Assembly: GCA_022822745.1 (NCBI GenBank)
Contig: JAJEAO010000078.1
Span: 1-37,816 of the forward strand
Direction: 5' to 3'
Length of the DNA stretch: 37,816 bases
Origin: Acidobacteriota bacterium
GTDB taxonomy: Bacteria > Acidobacteriota > Vicinamibacteria > Marinacidobacterales > Marinacidobacteraceae
Below, one piece after another: positions 16,844 to 25,019 of the stretch (within the stretch, counting starts at the first letter, position 1; every line of letters starts with the position of its first letter). The translations under genes were made by a program, and so were the position numbers. Under the pieces are notes generated by a model. The model was not told the DNA's origin. It ran no database searches and saw only the letters and a list, made by a program, of their open reading frames with translations.

Positions 16844-17582
16844 AGGCGCTCGTCCGCCGGACGTAGGCGGCGTACTCGGGGCGGCTCTCGCGGAGACCGC
16901 GCTCCAGCAGCGCGACCCCGGAGACCCGGACGATCAGGAGAGTCATCAGGGCCGGGCCGACGAGCGTCCAGGCGCCCCCGGGCGTGGCCAGCGCGAAGCA
17001 GCCGAGGCCCCACCAGAGCAGCGCATCGCCGAAGTAGTTCGGATGCCGGGTGTAGCGCCACAGGCCCCGGTCGAGCACCCGCCCGGCATTCCGGGGATCG
17101 GCGCGGAAGCGGGCGAGCTGACGATCCCCCACCGCCTCGAACGCGAACCCGGTGGCGAAGAGCGCGAGCCCGAGTCCGTCGAGCCAGGACCAGCCCGCGG
17201 ACGACGACTGCGCCTGCCGGAGGGGCATCGCCACGACCCACATCACGACCCCCTGCAGCCAGAACACGGTCCCGAGCGAGACCAGCGGAAACCGCCGGCC
17301 CCACCGCCGCCGCATCGCCCGGTAGCGCGGATCCTCTCCCCGGCCGTGGTTCCGGCGGAAGATGTGGAGCGCGAGCCGAAGCCCCCAGATCGTGACCAGC
17401 GCCGGGACGATCCACGACCGCGCCGCCGCCGCGCTTCCCGGCTCGCGGTAGAGCCAGGCGAGAACCACGAAGCCCGGACCCCAGGCGATGTCCACGATCG
17501 AGGCGTCGCGGCGCGCCAGGCTCAGCAGCCACAGGAGGAAACCCAGGCCGAGGACGACTCCGAGTCCGACGAACAGGTCCAC
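16818..17582 (-). CDS. DUF1295 membrane protein (steroid 5-alpha-reductase-like)
   Basis: A 254-residue membrane protein with about six helices. DIAWGPGFV near the N-terminus and the C-terminal region [20 protein letters not shown], then [16 protein letters not shown], are hallmarks of DUF1295, related to NADPH-dependent steroid reductases and isoprenylcysteine methyltransferases. A lipid or sterol-like reductase role is possible. DUF1295 genes are often found beside flavin oxidase/DUF1365/Cfa clusters like the one at 23964-28355, which may be relevant here. It starts with GTG at 17582 without a strong ribosome site. Confidence 0.88.
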   Translation of the reverse strand: MDLFVGLGVVLGLGFLLWLLSLARRDASIVDIAWGPGFVVLAWLYREPGSAAAARSWIVPALVTIWGLRLALHIFRRNHGRGEDPRYRAMRRRWGRRFPLVSLGTVFWLQGVVMWVVAMPLRQAQSSSAGWSWLDGLGLALFATGFAFEAVGDRQLARFRADPRNAGRVLDRGLWRYTRHPNYFGDALLWWGLGCFALATPGGAWTLVGPALMTLLIVRVSGVALLERGLRESRPEYAAYVRRTSAFIPWRPRR

Positions 17583-17683
17583 GCTCAGACCGGCCCCCGA
17601 ACCGCCTCCCGTCCGGCCTCCCCGATCTCGCCCGACCTTCCGGACTGCGTGATCGGACCGCCGGGCGACGCCGCCGAGGCCTG

Positions 17684-17720
17684 ATAGCGACGCACGATCA
17701 TCGGAATAGGAAACTTGTCT
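17684..17720 (+). promoter_or_regulatory. Candidate OxyR-binding box upstream of katG
   Basis: Four tetrads with exact 7-base spacing: ATAG (17684-17687), CGAT (17695-17698), ATAG (17706-17709), GTCT (17717-17720). The OxyR consensus is ATAG-N7-CTAT-N7-ATAG-N7-CTAT, so 13 of 16 specified bases match with perfect phasing. It lies 116 bases before the katG ATG, and an oxyR gene with both cysteines is 6 kb away. The TTGTCT at its right end could serve as a -35; no convincing -10 is seen. Confidence 0.6.
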
Positions 17721-17836
17721 CAGACGGATCGCCCGATCCCGGCGCCCGGACCGTTAGGCTCAGATCGGAATTCGGGGTCTCGCGGGCGATCCGCGCCCCG
17801 AAGCGCCCGGACTCGACTTTCCCGGAGGTGACAGAC

Positions 17837-20047
17837 ATGCTGAAGCGAACGATAGCCCTGACCGTGCTGGCGGCCTTCGCCGTCTCGGCGACGGCGGCGG
17901 CCCAGGCCGATCCCACCACGAACGAGGACTGGTGGCCGAACCGGTTGAACCTGGACTCGCTGCGACCGCCCGCCGGGGAATCGAGCCCGCTGCCCGAGGG
18001 CTTCGACTATCGGGCCGCGTTCGAGAGCATCGATCTGGACCAGCTCGTCGCCGAGCTCACCGAGCTGATGACGACCTCCCAGGACTGGTGGCCCGCGGAC
18101 TTCGGCCACTACGGGCCGTTCTTCATCCGGATGGCGTGGCACAGCGCCGGCACCTACCGGACGATTGACGGCAAGGGCGGCGCCGACGGGGGACTGCAGC
18201 GGCTCGCCCCGCTGAACAGTTGGCCCGACAACGGCAACCTCGACAAGGCGCACCGCCTTCTGTGGCCGATCAAGGAGAAATACGGCGCCCGGATCAGTTG
18301 GGCCGACCTGATCATCCTCGCCGGCACGGTGGCAATGGACTCCATGGGTTTCGAGACCCTGGGCTTCGCCGGCGGTCGGCGCGACGCCTGGCGGGCCGAA
18401 GAAGTGAACTGGGGCTCCGAGCGGGAGTGGCTCGCCGCCGACCGGCGGGATGACGAGGGCGACCTCCATCCTCCCCTCGGCGCCACCCAGATGGGCCTCA
18501 TCTACGTGAACCCGCAGGGACCGGGCGGGAACTCCGATCCGCTGTCGGCCGCCGAAGCGATCCGGGAGGCGTTCGGCCGGATGGCGATGAACGACGAGGA
18601 GACCGCGGCGCTCATCGCCGGCGGCCACACGTTCGGCAAGGCCCACGGCGCCGCCTCGCCCGACGGGAATGTCGGAGTCGAGCCGGAGGGCGGCCCGATC
18701 GAGGCGCAGGGCTTCGGCTGGGCGAACAGCTACGGCGACGGCCACGGCGCCGACACGATCACGAGCGGTCTCGAAGGCGCCTGGACCTCCGCCCCGGCCC
18801 GCTGGACGAACCAGTTCCTCGAGAACCTCTACGGCCACGAGTGGGAGCAGACCCAGAGCCCCGCCGGGGCGATCCAGTGGAAGCCTGCCGGCGGGGCCCT
18901 GGCGACGGCGGTGCCGGACGCCCACGACCCCTCGAAGCGGCACGCTCCGATGATGCTGACGACCGACCTCGCGCTGAAGGTGGACCCGGCCTACCGCGAC
19001 CTCACCAGCCGGTGGCGCGACAACCCCGACGAGTTCGAAGACGCCTTCGCCCGCGCCTGGTTCAAGCTCACGCACCGCGATCTGGGGCCGGTCTCGCGGT
19101 ATCTCGGCGACCTGGTCCCCGACCAGGTCTTCATCTGGCAGGATCCGGTCCCGGCGGTGGACCACGCGCTGATCGATGCGCAGGACGCCGAGGCGCTGAA
19201 GGCCGACATCCTCGGGTCCGGTCTCTCGACGAGCGAGCTGGTGCGGGCCGCTTGGGCCTCGGCCTCGACCTTCCGGGGGACCGACATGCGCGGCGGCGCG
19301 AACGGCGCCCGGGTCCGGCTGGCCCCGCAGAAGGATTGGGCCGCCAACGACCCGGCGGAACTCTCCCGTGTGCTCTCGACTCTGGGAGGCGTCCAGAGCG
19401 ATTTCAACAGCGCGCAGTCCGGTGACAAGCGGGTCTCGCTCGCCGACGTGATCGTGCTGGGCGGCGCCGCCGGCATCGAGCTGGCCGCCGAGCGGGCCGG
19501 AGTCCGCGTACGCGTGCCGTTCGCTCCCGGCCGCACGGACGCCGCGGCGGAGCAGACCGACGAGGCTTCGTTCGCGCTGCTCGAGCCGATGGCGGACGGG
19601 TTCCGGAACTACTTCGGCAGCGGCAACCCGGCGACCCCGCCGGAGATGCTGGTCGAGAAGGCGTCCATGCTGAACCTGAGCGCGCCCGAGATGACGGTCC
19701 TCGTCGGCGGAATGCGGGCCCTCGCAGCGAACGCCGGCGGCTCGGCCCACGGCGTCTTCACCGACCGCCCGGGAACGCTCACGAACGACTTCTTCGTGAA
19801 TCTGATCGACATGGGCACGACCTGGTCCGAATCCTCTACCGAAGGCATCTACGAGGGACGCGATCGCGCGAGCGGCGAGGTCCGCTGGACCGCGACCTCC
19901 GTGGACCTGATCTTCGGGTCGAACTCCGAGCTCCGCGCCCTCGCCGAGTTCTACGCCACCGATGGCATGAAGGAGAAGTTCGCCCGGGACTTCGTCTCCG
20001 CCTGGAGCAAGGTGATGCAGCTCGACCGCTTCGACTTGGACGAGTAG
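17837..20047 (+). CDS. katG: Catalase-peroxidase with signal peptide (periplasmic KatG)
   Basis: A 736-residue haem enzyme that removes H2O2. The distal site RMAWH has Arg98, Trp101 and His102, and the proximal His264 is in [10 protein letters not shown]. The Met-Tyr-Trp adduct residues are all present: Trp101, Tyr223 (LIYVNPQGP) and Met249 (RMAMNDEE), each six lower than in M. tuberculosis KatG. The C-terminal duplicated, haem-less domain is complete. Residues 1-23 form a signal peptide ([23 protein letters not shown]), so it probably acts in the periplasm, as in KatP-type enzymes. ATG 17837 is preferred over GTG 17828 because GGAGG (17824-17828) sits at the right distance. An OxyR-like box lies upstream and a hairpin follows. 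Confidence 0.96.
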   Translation: MLKRTIALTVLAAFAVSATAAAQADPTTNEDWWPNRLNLDSLRPPAGESSPLPEGFDYRAAFESIDLDQLVAELTELMTTSQDWWPADFGHYGPFFIRMAWHSAGTYRTIDGKGGADGGLQRLAPLNSWPDNGNLDKAHRLLWPIKEKYGARISWADLIILAGTVAMDSMGFETLGFAGGRRDAWRAEEVNWGSEREWLAADRRDDEGDLHPPLGATQMGLIYVNPQGPGGNSDPLSAAEAIREAFGRMAMNDEETAALIAGGHTFGKAHGAASPDGNVGVEPEGGPIEAQGFGWANSYGDGHGADTITSGLEGAWTSAPARWTNQFLENLYGHEWEQTQSPAGAIQWKPAGGALATAVPDAHDPSKRHAPMMLTTDLALKVDPAYRDLTSRWRDNPDEFEDAFARAWFKLTHRDLGPVSRYLGDLVPDQVFIWQDPVPAVDHALIDAQDAEALKADILGSGLSTSELVRAAWASASTFRGTDMRGGANGARVRLAPQKDWAANDPAELSRVLSTLGGVQSDFNSAQSGDKRVSLADVIVLGGAAGIELAAERAGVRVRVPFAPGRTDAAAEQTDEASFALLEPMADGFRNYFGSGNPATPPEMLVEKASMLNLSAPEMTVLVGGMRALAANAGGSAHGVFTDRPGTLTNDFFVNLIDMGTTWSESSTEGIYEGRDRASGEVRWTATSVDLIFGSNSELRALAEFYATDGMKEKFARDFVSAWSKVMQLDRFDLDE

Positions 20048-20063
20048 CCCCGTCCACCCCCGC

Positions 20064-20088
20064 TGGCGGCCCGATTCCCGGGCCGCCA
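20064..20088. terminator. Hairpin between katG and mcrC
   Basis: TGGCGGCCCG, ATTCC loop, CGGGCCGCCA: a perfect 10-bp stem 17 bases after the katG stop and 41 bases past the mcrC end on the other strand. It may stop both converging transcripts; it lacks a U-run. Confidence 0.6.
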
Positions 20089-20128
20089 AAGGGTCTCAGG
20101 GACTTGCGGGTGGTATCGCCGCGGGGCC

Positions 20129-21181
20129 CTAGATCGTCTCCAGCATCTCCTTGTGGATGTCGCCCCAGACCTGGTTGAGGTTCACTGTGCGAGCCTGGAT
20201 GCGGAAGCGTTCCAGGCGAATGTCGGCTCGGACGGGTTCCGTGCCGACCTGCGGGTAGAGCAGGATGCCCTCGTGTCTCGGGCCGTCGGGAAACTGTTTG
20301 TCGCGGTTCCGCAGATAGGCGAGGAGCTGGTAGAGGTTGTTGGAGTGAAGCTTCCCCATGCCGCCCCGACCTGATGACGGCCCATCGCGATAGAACTTGG
20401 TGTCCATGATGATCCGACGGCCCGGTGAATCGAGAATCAAGTCCGCTTCCATGACCGGGATGCGGGCCCGGTCGGTCTCGCTGCGGAATCCGGCACCGGA
20501 CCAGGCGATCCGGCGTCCGGTGGGATTCACCCGGTAGCGGCGCTGCTCCCGCCGGTAGAACCCGGTAACGAACTCCTCGAAGAGCTTCCACATCGTCGCC
20601 TCGTCGCGCCGAAAGTCGCGGAACGCCGAGCGGCCGGATTGCTCGTCCACGATCGAGCTGTCGTAGAGCAGCCGGCAGACAGAGAGCAGGAACGCATACA
20701 GTCGCCGGCTGCCAGCCAGCCGAACCTGGCCGAAGGCGTTGCGCTCGAGTCGGATGCGGGACACCGCGTCCAGCCTCCGGTAGGCGGAGTGGACCTCGCG
20801 GCGGACCGTCCGGTGGACGTCGAGGTGAGGGCGGAGAAGCTCACGCAGCGAAGCGCGGAGGATACGGTTCGGCAGGATGTCCACCGCCAGCTCCTCGAAC
20901 TCGCAGGCCGCGCGGGATCGAGCTCTCAGGGCGCGCTTCGCCATCTCGGTGAGCATGAGCTTCCCGCGGATCCCGAGCAGATCCTCCCGGACCTCCACGT
21001 AGCCCCGATCCATGCCGCGGCGGAACAAGTGGTTCACGCCGCCGGCGAGCACCTTGCCGAGGAGATCCTGCACGGTGGAGAGACTGCTCAGCGCCGTCAG
21101 CCGGGTGGTGCTTCGCTCCTGAACCCGCCCCCACGCGTAGCAGAGGAGGTAGTAAACGTTGAGGATCGGGATGTCCTTCAA
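20129..21181 (-). CDS. mcrC: McrC-like nuclease subunit of a type IV (McrBC) restriction system
   Basis: A 350-residue protein. The N-terminal IPILNVYYLLCYAWG is the McrC family opening. The C-terminal PD-(D/E)XK core shows Asp247 in MEADLIL and Asp260-x-Lys262 in MDTKFY, the cleavage site residues in E. coli McrC-like proteins, followed by NNLYQLLAYL. It should join the McrB AAA ring and cut DNA that carries modified cytosines. The start is TTG at 21181, sharing the bases TTGA with the mcrB stop, so it is translationally coupled. TTG is supported because the family N-terminus begins right there. Codon use looks less GC-biased than in katG, suggesting transfer. Confidence 0.9.
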   Translation of the reverse strand: MKDIPILNVYYLLCYAWGRVQERSTTRLTALSSLSTVQDLLGKVLAGGVNHLFRRGMDRGYVEVREDLLGIRGKLMLTEMAKRALRARSRAACEFEELAVDILPNRILRASLRELLRPHLDVHRTVRREVHSAYRRLDAVSRIRLERNAFGQVRLAGSRRLYAFLLSVCRLLYDSSIVDEQSGRSAFRDFRRDEATMWKLFEEFVTGFYRREQRRYRVNPTGRRIAWSGAGFRSETDRARIPVMEADLILDSPGRRIIMDTKFYRDGPSSGRGGMGKLHSNNLYQLLAYLRNRDKQFPDGPRHEGILLYPQVGTEPVRADIRLERFRIQARTVNLNQVWGDIHKEMLETI

Positions 21182-22890
21182 GATTCGTCGTTGCCCGTCA
21201 GAGCCGTCACTTCCTCATCGACATCCTGCTGCGAGTCGAACCAGTATTCGCAGAGGAGCGGCGCGACCTGAGTCTCGACGATCCGGCGGTACCAGTCGTC
21301 CGACGGAGTGTCGCCGTCCGTCGGCACGAAGTAGCTGTGGCCGATCTGGAACCCGGCGCCGAGCTCGGAATCTTTCGCGATCCTCTCGTTGAGAGCGGCC
21401 ATGCGGCTGATGATCCGGTCGGCCAGCGCGTCCTCGGCCTTGCGCTCCTGGAGCAGCTCCCGGAAGGCCCTGCTGCCGTACTCCGACCCGTAGGCAGGCT
21501 CCAGCGTCTCGAACGCGAACCGCCGGCGAAGGGCGTAGTCCACCAGCGCGAGGGACCGGTCGGCCGTGTTCATCATGCCGAGAATGTGGACGTTCTCGGG
21601 AATGTGGAACCGCTCGTCCGAGTAGGTCAGCGAGACGGCATAGTCAGCGCTCCGCTTGTCGGCCTCGATGAGCATGAGCAGCTCGCCGAAGATGCGCGAC
21701 AGGTTGCCCCGATTGATCTCGTCGATGATGAAGACATGAGGTGTGTCGGGCCGCTCTCGCGCCCGTTCGCAGAACTTGCGGAAGATGCCGCGCTTCAGCT
21801 CGAAGCCACCGTCCTTCGTCGGCCGGAAACCCTCGACGAAGTCCTCGTAGGCGTAGGACTGATGGAACTGGACCATCTCGATCGGGTCGGAGTCTTTCTG
21901 TCCGATGAGGCACCAGGCGATGCGCCGGGCGATGAACGTCTTGCCGGTGCCGGGTGGTCCCTGAAGGATCAGGTTCTTGCGGTCCCGGATGGACTCGATC
22001 AGCCGACCTAGACGCCCAGGCGAGAGGAAGAGATCCCGCTGCGCCTCCTCGACCCCGTACGAGGTGGCGTCAGGGGAAGACGGCTCGTCGGAGGGCGTGA
22101 CGGGTGGCTTCGGTGGGGACTTGGCGGACGGCAGCTCCCAGTAGTACACATCGGAGTCATGAGCCTCCTTGGTCAACTTCTGACGAAGCGTCAGCAGAGC
22201 ACGGTCAACGGCGATGGCGTCAGGGGGAGGTGAGCCACCTCCTAGTCTCACGACTTCCTCTCTCTTCTGGCGGGTTGAGACGTTCGGCTCGAACTGTTCT
22301 GGAAACAGGAGGTAAAGCAGAGCGTGCCGCAACATCCTGTTCTTGCCGGACTGGAGTGGATCCAACCATTCGGCGAACTCCCAGGGCCGCTTGATCAACG
22401 ATTCGCGCCACGGCGGATCACGAGAGAGCCAATCCCGCATCGCCACGACGAAGAAGGAGAATTCCTTCTCGATATGTGCGCCGTAGCCTGCGCCGGTCGT
22501 GACGCCTGCATCGAGCAGGGCGTCGCTCAGGAGTTTATGGTTGTCGGGGAATGGCCCGTTCGCCGAGTCCCAGAAACCACGAATTCTTTCCCGCTTCGTG
22601 TCTGCTGTCGTGGCAGTCTTCTTCTGGATCAGATAGTACACCCACGCCATTTCGGCCCACAGGCACTTCGCGTCTGCCGAAGCGCGGCTGAGCAGGATTC
22701 GGATCCCCTCCGCAAAACTCGTCGCTTCCTCGGGACGGGACTGTTGGACATAGCGCGTGTGGAGTTCCTCGAAGTTCCCGTGAGTCCACAGCGCGCGGTC
22801 AGTGAAGACGGATTTGTCACCGATCAGGCAGCGCTCTTTCCAGAATGCGGCTGCGTCCAGAATCGGCTTGAAGTCTCGGTGTCGGGCCAA
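21178..22890 (-). CDS. mcrB: McrB-like AAA+ GTPase of a type IV restriction system
   Basis: A 570-residue protein. Residues 1-280 are an N-terminal region I do not recognise, presumably the DNA-recognition part; it does not resemble the E. coli McrB N-domain by eye. The motor follows: Walker A GPPGTGKT (311-318), the McrB-typical FHQSYAYEDFVEGF (342-355), Walker B VFIIDEIN (386-393), the MNTADRS signature (440-446) that marks GTP-using McrB proteins, and Arg residues in RRRFAF (455-460). It translocates DNA and activates McrC. Translation starts with TTG at 22890 with GGGAG nine bases before. It lies between katG and oxyR, with visibly lower GC than both. Confidence 0.92.
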   Translation of the reverse strand: MARHRDFKPILDAAAFWKERCLIGDKSVFTDRALWTHGNFEELHTRYVQQSRPEEATSFAEGIRILLSRASADAKCLWAEMAWVYYLIQKKTATTADTKRERIRGFWDSANGPFPDNHKLLSDALLDAGVTTGAGYGAHIEKEFSFFVVAMRDWLSRDPPWRESLIKRPWEFAEWLDPLQSGKNRMLRHALLYLLFPEQFEPNVSTRQKREEVVRLGGGSPPPDAIAVDRALLTLRQKLTKEAHDSDVYYWELPSAKSPPKPPVTPSDEPSSPDATSYGVEEAQRDLFLSPGRLGRLIESIRDRKNLILQGPPGTGKTFIARRIAWCLIGQKDSDPIEMVQFHQSYAYEDFVEGFRPTKDGGFELKRGIFRKFCERARERPDTPHVFIIDEINRGNLSRIFGELLMLIEADKRSADYAVSLTYSDERFHIPENVHILGMMNTADRSLALVDYALRRRFAFETLEPAYGSEYGSRAFRELLQERKAEDALADRIISRMAALNERIAKDSELGAGFQIGHSYFVPTDGDTPSDDWYRRIVETQVAPLLCEYWFDSQQDVDEEVTALTGNDES

Positions 22891-22925
22891 GTTCGGAGTC
22901 TCCCTGGTTGATCTGCTTCGGTTGG

Positions 22926-22951
22926 CCGGGCCGGACAGTTCCCAGGCCCGG
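22926..22951 (-). terminator. Possible hairpin between oxyR and mcrB
   Basis: CCGGGCC and GGCCCGG form a 7-bp stem around a 12-base loop. It lies 90 bases after the oxyR stop and 36 bases before the mcrB start on the same strand, so it may end the lipid-operon transcript or form part of the mcrB leader. No U-run is seen. Confidence 0.3.
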
Positions 22952-23040
22952 ATCGAACGAGTTGCGCCGGAGGTTAGCAGGTGGTGCGTCTCCGTGGGAG
23001 GCCCCGGGCGACGCCGCGTGTCATATCGGGAGGCGGTGCG

Positions 23041-23967
23041 TCAGGTCGTCGTCGTGGTCGTCTGTGACGCGGGGAGGGCGTGGCGGGTGATTCCGGCGAC
23101 GGTGGGCATGATCTCGCTGATCGGGGAGGTGCGGCGCCAGGCGAGCACGATGGTCCGGCGAGGGGCGGGTTCGGTGATCTCCCGGATCGCGAGGTCGGTC
23201 CGCAGCGTCTCCGCGGGCAGGGCGACCTGCGGCAGCAGCGTGACGCCGAGGTTCTGGCTGACCATCTGAACCAGCGTCGGCAGGCTGGTCGCCCGCACGC
23301 CGAGCGCCTCCACGCCCCGGCGGCTGCAGTAGTCCACGACCTGGTCGCTGAGGCAGTGCCCCTCGTCGAGCAGCAGGATCTCCTCCCCGCGGAGCCGGGT
23401 GGCGGGCAGGGGCTCGGAGGATCTTCCCAGCCGGTGGTTCGGCGCGGCCGCGAGGACGAACGGATCGTCCGCGACCGCTTCGTAGTCGAGATCGGCGGTT
23501 CCGGCTTCGAGGGCGAGGAAGGCGCCGTCGAGGTTGCCGTGGCGCACCCGGGGCAGGAGCACCGCGGTCTTCTCCTCGGTCCACTCGAGCGCCAGCCGCG
23601 GCATCTCCCTCCGGAGCGCGGACGAGACCGCGGGCAGCACGTACGGGCCGATCGTGGGGATCACTCCGAGCCGCAACGAGCCGCGCAGCGGATCCCGGAG
23701 GCTCCGCGCCGCGCTCTCGAGGTCGTCCACCGCGACGAGCACCTGGCGCATCCGCTCGAGGAGCGCCGCCCCTCCCTTCGTGATCCGAACGCCGCGGCGA
23801 TCTCGCTCGAAGAGCTGGACCCCGAGCGACGCCTCGATCCTCCGGATCTGCGCGCTCAGGGCGGGCTGGGAGACGTGACAGCGCTCCGCGGCCCGCCGGA
23901 ACCCGTCCCGGTCGGCGACCGCCACGGCGTACTGGATCTGGCGGAGGGTGAAGTTCTTCAGCTTCAC
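23041..23967 (-). CDS. oxyR: OxyR-type LysR family peroxide sensor
   Basis: A 308-residue LysR regulator. The helix-turn-helix is at about 5-65 (FTLRQIQYAVAVAD...CHVSQPALSAQIRRIE). The sensor region has GHCLSDQVVDYC with Cys205 and Cys214, nine apart like Cys199 and Cys208 of E. coli OxyR, followed by RATSLPTLVQMV and GVTLLPQ, also conserved. It should form a disulphide with H2O2 and activate katG-type targets. The start is GTG 23967 with GGGAG upstream; this GTG overlaps the stop of the preceding methyltransferase gene (GTGA), so oxyR is the last gene of the lipid operon. The tail is a poly-Thr run (QTTTTTT). Confidence 0.93.
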   Translation of the reverse strand: MKLKNFTLRQIQYAVAVADRDGFRRAAERCHVSQPALSAQIRRIEASLGVQLFERDRRGVRITKGGAALLERMRQVLVAVDDLESAARSLRDPLRGSLRLGVIPTIGPYVLPAVSSALRREMPRLALEWTEEKTAVLLPRVRHGNLDGAFLALEAGTADLDYEAVADDPFVLAAAPNHRLGRSSEPLPATRLRGEEILLLDEGHCLSDQVVDYCSRRGVEALGVRATSLPTLVQMVSQNLGVTLLPQVALPAETLRTDLAIREITEPAPRRTIVLAWRRTSPISEIMPTVAGITRHALPASQTTTTTT

Positions 23968-25019
23968 CGGGATCTGCTCCCGCGGGCCCGGCTGCCCGCG
24001 CCGCCGGTCGGCAGCCTCCACCGCGAATGCGACACGAACCACTCGCGGCCCCGGTCGTGGCCGAAGGTCCCGGAGCACGCCAGGAAGAACAGTCGCCATC
24101 GGCCGATCCACCGGTCCGGGTCGTTGCCCGGCGCGTCCTCGAAGACGGCTCGCGCCTCCTCCCGGTAGCGGTCGAGGTTCTCGAGCCAGGCCTCGGCGGT
24201 GCGCGCATAGTGGTTCCCGCCGATCCGCCAGCGCCGTTCGAGTTCCAGCGGACCGGCGAAGCGATCCAGCAGCCTCTCCGAAGGCATGACGCCTCCGGTG
24301 AAGAAGTGGCGGGCGATCCAGTCCCCCGGGCCCCGGTCCTCGAAGAGGTACGGCGTCGTCCGGTGGCAGAAGTGATGGAGGAACACCCGACCACCCGGCC
24401 GGAGCCACCGGGCCAGCCGCCGACACAGCAGATTCCAGTTCCGGACGTGTTCGATCATTTCGACGGACACGATCCGGTCGAACTTCCGGCCCGGGCCGAA
24501 GTCGTTCAGGTCGGCGGTCCGGACCGTCACGCCGTCGAGGCCGCGGGCGCGGGCCATTTCCCGGATGAAATCTCCCTGCGAGCGGGAGTTGGACATCGCG
24601 GTCACCCGGCACCGCGGATACCACTCCGCGATCCAGAGCGCCAGCGATCCCCATCCGCACCCGAGGTCGAGAACCTCCATGCCGTCCTCGATCCCCGCGC
24701 GCTCGCAGACGAGTTCGAGCGCGGCGACCTCCGCCTCATGCAGCGAGTTCACCCCCAGGGGCCAGTAGCCGCAGGAGTACTTCAGCCAGGGGCCGAGCAC
24801 CAGCTCGAAGAACTCGGGCGGCACCTCGTAGTGCTGGGCGTTGGCCGCCCCGGTCCCGGTCGCGAGCGGTCCGGAACCCAGCTCGTCCAGCACCGCCGCC
24901 GTCTCTTCGGGCGCCGACCGGATCTCCCGAAGCCGACGGCGCACCAGCCGCCGGACGCCGAAGCGGAGGAGCGCGTCGGGAAGCAGCCCGCGCTCCGCGA
25001 GTTCGAGAACCTGCCTCAT
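23964..25019 (-). CDS. Cfa-like SAM-dependent methyltransferase (second copy, divergent type)
   Basis: A 351-residue class I methyltransferase of the cyclopropane-fatty-acid-synthase family. After a helical N-terminus it has HYEVPPEFFELVL and LKYSCGYW (63-86), SAM motif VLDLGCGWGSLA (116-127), SVEMIEHVRNW, and HHFCHRTTPYLFED. The form HYEVP...YSCGYW differs from the classical HYDVGN type, so it probably methylates a different position or substrate than its neighbour. It would act on membrane phospholipid acyl chains. ATG 25019 overlaps the stop of the first Cfa-like gene, and its own stop overlaps the oxyR GTG. Confidence 0.85.
   Translation of the reverse strand: MRQVLELAERGLLPDALLRFGVRRLVRRRLREIRSAPEETAAVLDELGSGPLATGTGAANAQHYEVPPEFFELVLGPWLKYSCGYWPLGVNSLHEAEVAALELVCERAGIEDGMEVLDLGCGWGSLALWIAEWYPRCRVTAMSNSRSQGDFIREMARARGLDGVTVRTADLNDFGPGRKFDRIVSVEMIEHVRNWNLLCRRLARWLRPGGRVFLHHFCHRTTPYLFEDRGPGDWIARHFFTGGVMPSERLLDRFAGPLELERRWRIGGNHYARTAEAWLENLDRYREEARAVFEDAPGNDPDRWIGRWRLFFLACSGTFGHDRGREWFVSHSRWRLPTGGAGSRARGSRSR

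Noticed and set aside
17642..17665. A third copy of the dispersed repeat
   Set aside because: Only about 13-17 bases resemble the core; too short to claim as a copy.
17720..20089. A 789-codon minus-strand frame across katG
   Set aside because: It is a shadow of katG, whose active-site residues are all in the plus frame.
24565..24768. Plus-strand small frames inside the methyltransferase genes
   Set aside because: They are short, lack ribosome sites and lie opposite well-conserved SAM-domain coding sequence.
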